The notes under the pieces were generated by a model. The model saw only the letters and a list, made by a program, of their open reading frames with translations. It was not told the DNA's origin and searched no databases. Positions 59,348 through 64,000 of a stretch of 64,000 nt of DNA are shown here, piece after piece. A program made the position numbers and the translations under genes. The DNA comes from Chromobotia macracanthus (Eukaryota; Chordata; Actinopteri; Cypriniformes; Botiidae), in the NCBI GenBank assembly GCA_036877525.1, contig JAZGTH010000071.1, positions 4,536,001-4,600,000 of the forward strand, in the 5' to 3' direction. The number at the start of each line of letters is the position of its first letter. Positions within the stretch are counted from its first letter, which is position 1.

Positions 59348-59395
<48 letters not shown>

Positions 59396-59460
59396 AAAGA
59401 AAGAAAAGAAAGAAAAGAAAGAAAAGAAAGAAAGAAAAGAAAGAAAAGAAAGAAAGAAAG
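59346..59460. repeat. (GAAA)n grading into (GAAAAGAAA)n
   Basis: Over 110 bases of pure purine. The left half is simple GAAA repeats. The right half has a higher-order unit of GAAA plus GAAAA (9 bases). The lysine-rich frames here are not genes. Confidence 0.95.
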
Positions 59461-59939
59461 TTGAGCTAGCTCATGTGTTTTATTTGAGGTCTTCTTCTAG
59501 AACTTGCTCCAGGGTTCTGAGGAGGGAGAAAATTCCCAGAGGAACACTACAGTGCAATGGATTTTTACTATGTACATTACACCCTGTGCCATTAACCCCC
59601 CCACACACATGCACAGGCATGTATTCTCGCACACAGCCGTGTAACACTGCAGTCATGCGTCTGAATCACACCGTGCTGCTGGAAAGCCATAACAGAGGAA
59701 GCGACACTATAAAACTTCATGAAGTGAGAAGCGCAACCTCATATGCAGCTCCGCTCGGATTTCTCATATGACGGCACTGGAGAATTTCTATTCATCACGG
59801 AGCGTCGGCCATGTAACTGCATTACCGCAGGCCCGGCCACAAATATCCACCCTGCAAGAGAGCGCTACAATCCACTGGCTCACTTCATTGTCAAGTCAAT
59901 GAATCAGCGTGTTTGAGAGCGAAACAGACAAATAGAGAA

Positions 59940-59942
<3 letters not shown>
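59461..59942. other. Unique stretch between purine tracts
   Basis: Mixed composition, CpG-richer at 59,650-59,860. No exon recognised. It lies between two long pure-purine tracts. Confidence 0.4.

Positions 59943-60010
<68 letters not shown>
59943..60010. repeat. (GA)34 microsatellite
   Basis: Uninterrupted GA over 68 bases, the longest perfect dinucleotide tract in the window. Confidence 0.97.
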
Positions 60011-60014
<4 letters not shown>

Positions 60015-61454
60015 ACTAGAGAAATGTATTAAAATCTAATAGAGATACTGTAAATGAGCCACTAAACATTTTCAAAAATCCAAAAGTAAACAGTAGTTAA
60101 AAAAAACAATAAATTACAGATTATCAGAGACGCTGACACCCTGTTTGCCTTGTAGGCCAACAGCAATGTCTTTTACTTTTGTCTAAACATGCTACGGTAA
60201 AGCCATTTTCAGTGTGGTTACAAAGTTTCGTACGGTAGCTTATTGTATTTGTATTTCAAACACAGCAGCTGTGTCCCAAACCTTATGAACTGCCAAGCTG
60301 CCTGCAGCATCCTATTGGTCACGAAAGCTCATAAGTGACCAATCTAGCAAGCGATCCGTAGGCAAAATAATCCATTTTTAATTACGCTGAACCTTATCAA
60401 TACTTTTCATTTCATTATTTTTGCACTGAGCTTGCCGCAATGCATTATGGGATTTGCCATCTAATCTGGAGCAGCCATCTCATTCTCAGCTCAGTAGAAT
60501 TTGAAACAAAGCATTTGCGACATTGTGGCATTCAAAAAGATCGTTAATTTGTGTTTAATTTGATTTAGTATCCTTTACCATTACTGCTACTGCAACCAAT
60601 TAAAATGCTTTAGCAAAAATACATTTATAATAGTTGTGCCAATTACGGCGCTTTAATTTTGATTTGATTTAATCAGTTAACAGTGCTCGTTCTGAGAAAA
60701 ACATATAGCTTTGTCACCCGACATTCACACCCAGGGTAACACCTCCTACATTCTCATGCCAATCAAAAGCTAAATATAGAACATTGTTAGCTTTCAGGAG
60801 TTAGCAATCAATCAGTTTTACCAGGTAGGAAATGAGAGTTCGTTGGGAAGGCTTTTTTTGTCGGCAAGAGGAGTGAAATAAAAATTGGCCAGTTCGCACG
60901 TTTGCCAGAGACGGATGTGATAACAAGCATGGGTTCCAGGCGTAAAACACACACCTTAAATTACACAGGATTCATAGCGGGGCAGAGCAGACTCGGGGAA
61001 AAAACAGGTGAATTTGCAATTCCAGCAGGGGTGTGGAGCCCTGCGGACAGCATGAGCTCATATGCACGAAAACATGGCAGGCCCGTCACAATTTCTCTGT
61101 GCAAGGCCGGCCTTCTTGCATGCCCACATTCATGCGCTTCAGACAACGTGCCTACAAACAGTCCATTTTCTCAAGGATGCATTTGACAAAATACGCACAA
61201 GCTGCCATCTTTTTATTTTGCCATGCCAAACAAGACTTTTAAAGGATGCTGTTTGTGTGTCTACACAAGCAGTAGTTTCCTTTGTCTTAACATCTTCTTC
61301 AGATCACAAAGATCAAAACAATGTCCCTTTTACACTCCAGATTAATATATGGCATATGTATGGTGTATTGAATCTAATTAAGAGGTCGGTGGAATGTCTG
61401 ATGTAATACCTGGCAACACAATGTTTAGTTAATCAATCACATAAAAAAAGCAGC
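60011..61454. other. Unique stretch; one half of a dispersed palindrome
   Basis: CAGCAGCTGTGTCCCAAACC at 60,264 is like the end of a known fish palindrome that begins CTGTGTCCCAAA, but the matching other end was not found. TGCATTATGGGATTTG at 60,441 is ZNF143-like. 60,890-61,200 is unique with even composition and a 94-codon frame with no domain. Confidence 0.35.
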
Positions 61455-61665
61455 GGCCCTAGTAGGGTACCATGAGTGACATCAAGACTTACACAGTGCT
61501 GCTAATCCATTTCAGCATTGGACAGTAACCATGCTCATGAATGTCCAGTAAAAATGCAGAATGCTTTGGTGACTATTTAAGCTCCAATAATGTGTTGAAC
61601 AAGGAACTTTGGTTTATCTCTAGATTGTATTTCTCTCCTGTCCCTTGAGTCCTGTGCCCTGGCAG
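61455..61665 (+). repeat. RE1-like dispersed repeat, separate copy
   Basis: CATGAGTGACATCAAGAC, TCCATTTCAGCATTGGACAG, GAACTTTGGTTTATCTCTAG match the layout of the 55.75-56.13 kb units (TGTGAGTGACACTAAG, TTTCAGCACTGGACAG, GCTTGGCTAATCTCTAAAC). The half-sites are mutated: TTCAGCATTGGACAGTAACC at 61,511-61,530. Confidence 0.55.
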
Positions 61666-62692
61666 GGATACCATAAATATCTCTGCATATTTGTCCATCT
61701 AGATCTTTTAATATATTTTGAATCTTCACTGTAACCTTGTTTGCAACTTAAATCGATGAATTAAAAGCAATTCAGACAGATTCTAAGAACGGTTAGCCAC
61801 AGTAATGTAACAAATTCAATTTGCAGTTATGAATCATCTTTTTCACCAGCCGCTTGGAAACGGAGGTGCATGTTTTATATAAATATATTTAAAACGGTGC
61901 TAAAATTAAATTTGTGCTGTAGTTAGTCTATTCTTGTCATCCCTTTGTATTGGTATACTGAGTGACCACAATTAAATTACTGGGAAATGCAGTAGATGGT
62001 TGTTAAATCGAGCACAAACATCCAAAATCAAGCAAAAAATAAAGAACTTCACCAAATTACTATTTAAATAAAGCTAATTCACACTAAATTTTGATTTTCT
62101 GAAAAAGTCGTATGGAATTTTAAGCTGCAACAGTATGTATTTGGCCTCCCTAATCTGACACACCCATTTCAGATCCTGAATCAGTTAAATCAGACGTATT
62201 TAATTATAAAGTCATCCAGGAACAGGGATAGGAACAATTGTGAAGTATAAAACTCCACTACAAAATGATTCAATTGTCCATCTCTACACTATAAACACAC
62301 ATACATACACAGTCCACAACCCCCTACACCCACAGATCACCGCCATAAGCCCTAGACGATCATGACAAGCTGGCATGTATACAAGCTGATGTTCTCGCCA
62401 CATCTCTCAAGTCGTGGAGCCGATGTTCCTAAGAGGTCACTGATGGGGAAGCGTATGATCGAGGCAGACAGCTGTCAGGATGCTTCCCGCGCCTTTGCCT
62501 GTCTTCCTCCTCCTGTGTCCTCCGACAAACACGGCCACTTCTATAATGACGCTCACATGTGGTCTCGTGTCGTAGCGATTCGTAGCAGTATGTTGAACCT
62601 GAAGGTCCTGCGAAATCCCAGCCGGAATTAAACTGGGAGGATCTACATGGTTTGACTGATGTTGCGGCTGTTGCATGCAAGACTAAAAAAAA
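61666..62692. other. Unique stretch, nothing coding recognised
   Basis: AT-rich to about 62,330, then a GC-richer, CpG-containing segment (62,370-62,680) with three overlapping frames on both strands (89, 83 and 79 codons). None has a recognised domain. Confidence 0.4.
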
Positions 62693-63044
62693 TAGGACAG
62701 CACAATAATTAAGAAAATTGCGATATTTAGCAAGTTATCAAATAATAAAATATGCAATATTCAATGTGATAATACTTTAATTGCATTATTGCGTAAAATG
62801 CTTTAATCATTTCAATTAAAATATTTAAAAGCTGAAAATTTTATTACCAAAATGAATGTTTCACATCCTTTCTGGGAAAAAAACACATACTCCAACTAAT
62901 GTTTGAGTGCCAGTCTCTCAACAACCACCTTAAACTTTGACTATATGTAACTTTTTGAAGTATTAAAATCATTTAGTTATTGGAAACCACTGCGATATGC
63001 ACACTCACAATATTTTGGAAATTTCAATACATCATGCAGCCCTA
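62693..63044. mobile_element. hAT-like non-autonomous remnant
   Basis: Left end TAGGACAGCACAATAATTAAG and right end (inverted) TAGGGCTGCATGATGTATTG are imperfect inverted repeats. Both ends have the GCGATAT-type words usual in such fish elements (ATTGCGATATTTAG, TGCGATATGCACAC). About 350 bp with no coding frame. The right-end TAGGGCTGCA is typical of hAT-type elements. No clear target duplication (ACTAAAAA against GTAAAAAC). Confidence 0.6.
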
Positions 63045-64000
63045 GTAAAAACTGTAATGTGGATTTTTCAGAACAACTAAAGCTTCAATGTAAGCCACAC
63101 TGATAGTGCGGGATGCTGTGAAACCATCGCAACAATCAAGACGATCGTCTAAGAAGTGCATGTACACAAACAATTTGAGAGTAAGAATGTTGCCTGTGTT
63201 AACAGACCTAAGTCCGCATCAATTTGACTGAATGTCAATCGCTGTGGACTGTAGGCTATTGATAGGCTTATGTGTTCATAATGGCAATTATGAACACATA
63301 ATACTACTATGGCAATACAATGACCAATGTATGTCACCCACCAACGGCTTGACCTGAACAAAATCTTTAAAAATGTTGTTTTAAAGATATTTGCAGTTTA
63401 GGATTATCTACCATCAATGCAGACAGACACTTAAGGACGAATCCGACAGTACTGCATACAACTGAAGACCAGATTTTGTCTAGATTGTGCAAAAAGGGAC
63501 CATCAGTCAAGAGTAAAGGACAAAAAGCAAGCATAAATAACTTATAGGCCTCTTTCTCTGGGGGAATCCTAGTTTACATGAATTACTCTGTAGCCTCTGG
63601 CGATCTGCATATCAAGCAGGATTTAGCAAACAAACAACTGGCATATCTACTTACCATCAGCGTTCGGCTGCAGAGGTTGTTGGGGAGAGATTTAGGGGTA
63701 GACCATTTGGCCCTGGTTCATGGCAAGCTAGATAACTTTAACAGCAGTACGCAGAGGAAGAAGAGTGTGTGTGTGTCTCCAAATGTCCTCACAAGAATAG
63801 TAATACCAGTAAATTTTGACACTGTGGGGACAATTTTGAGGTCCCATAAGGAAACAAGCTTATAAATCATACAGAATCATCTGTTTAGAAAATGTTAAAA
63901 ACAGCATAGTGAAGTTAGGGTTAGTGTAGAGAGATAGAATATACAATTTGTACAGTACAAAAACCATTACATCTATAGAATGTCTCCATAATACATGAAA
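63045..64000. other. Unique AT-rich stretch to the window end
   Basis: Holds a perfect hairpin (listed) and, near 63,756-63,845, GAGTGTGTGTGTGTCTCC and CACTGTGGGGACAATTTTGAGG. The 95-codon frame at 63,578-63,865 has no domain; the GTGTGT run and the window end make it unsafe. Confidence 0.4.
63268..63301. repeat. Perfect 15-bp hairpin with 4-base loop
   Basis: TTATGTGTTCATAAT (63,268-63,282), loop GGCA (63,283-63,286), ATTATGAACACATAA (63,287-63,301). The arms are exact reverse complements. 34 bases in all. It is not part of any recognised repeat. Confidence 0.9.

Noticed and set aside
59331..59771. 146-codon lysine-rich frame
   Set aside because: First third is a translation of the (GAAA)n tract.

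Overview
The window reads as non-coding DNA from a teleost fish, most likely a cyprinid (carp or minnow family). The call rests on repeats: two tRNA-derived SINE copies with the fish-type 3' tail around GTCGCTTTGGA, five copies of a palindromic element whose ends resemble GTTAAAGG..GTTCACCCAAAAATGA, and eight copies of a ~300-bp element with CAGCTAACA..TGTTAGCTG ends. Species cannot be read from the sequence, and the family call is from memory of such repeats, not a search.

No protein-coding gene could be supported. The open frames are short, mostly under 150 codons, lie on both strands, often overlap, and the longest ones run through GA, CA or GAAA tracts or CpG-rich unique DNA. None translated to a family I recognise. 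No tRNA gene, rRNA gene or CRISPR array was seen. The window could be a gene desert or the inside of one large intron.

Layout. 0-9.6 kb: unique AT-rich sequence with one palindromic element, one CAGCTAACA element, an RFX X-box and a CpG-rich patch near 7.4-7.8 kb. 9.6-16 kb: two SINEs in opposite orientation, A-rich simple sequence, facing GT and CA tracts, and a 28-bp tandem array. 16-24 kb: candidate conserved non-coding blocks and four CAGCTAACA copies counting that at 12.3 kb. 24-40 kb: long GA tract, a promoter-like cluster (29.7 kb), a SOX-type block (30.2 kb), further X-box (32.8 kb) and more dispersed elements. 40.3-41.05 kb: a striking 28-bp minisatellite next to homopolymer-rich sequence that looks like an assembly fault. 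41-53 kb: a second palindromic family (ends GATCCAAA..GTCTGAGACC), an element carrying a 40-bp array with a perfect hairpin, and a MEF2 palindrome. 53-64 kb: a dispersed family carrying REST/RE1-like half-sites, long purine tracts, a hAT-like remnant and a perfect 15-bp hairpin.

There are no genes to join into a pathway. The functional content, if any, is regulatory: motif clusters in unique sequence. All motif calls are by eye and unscored.
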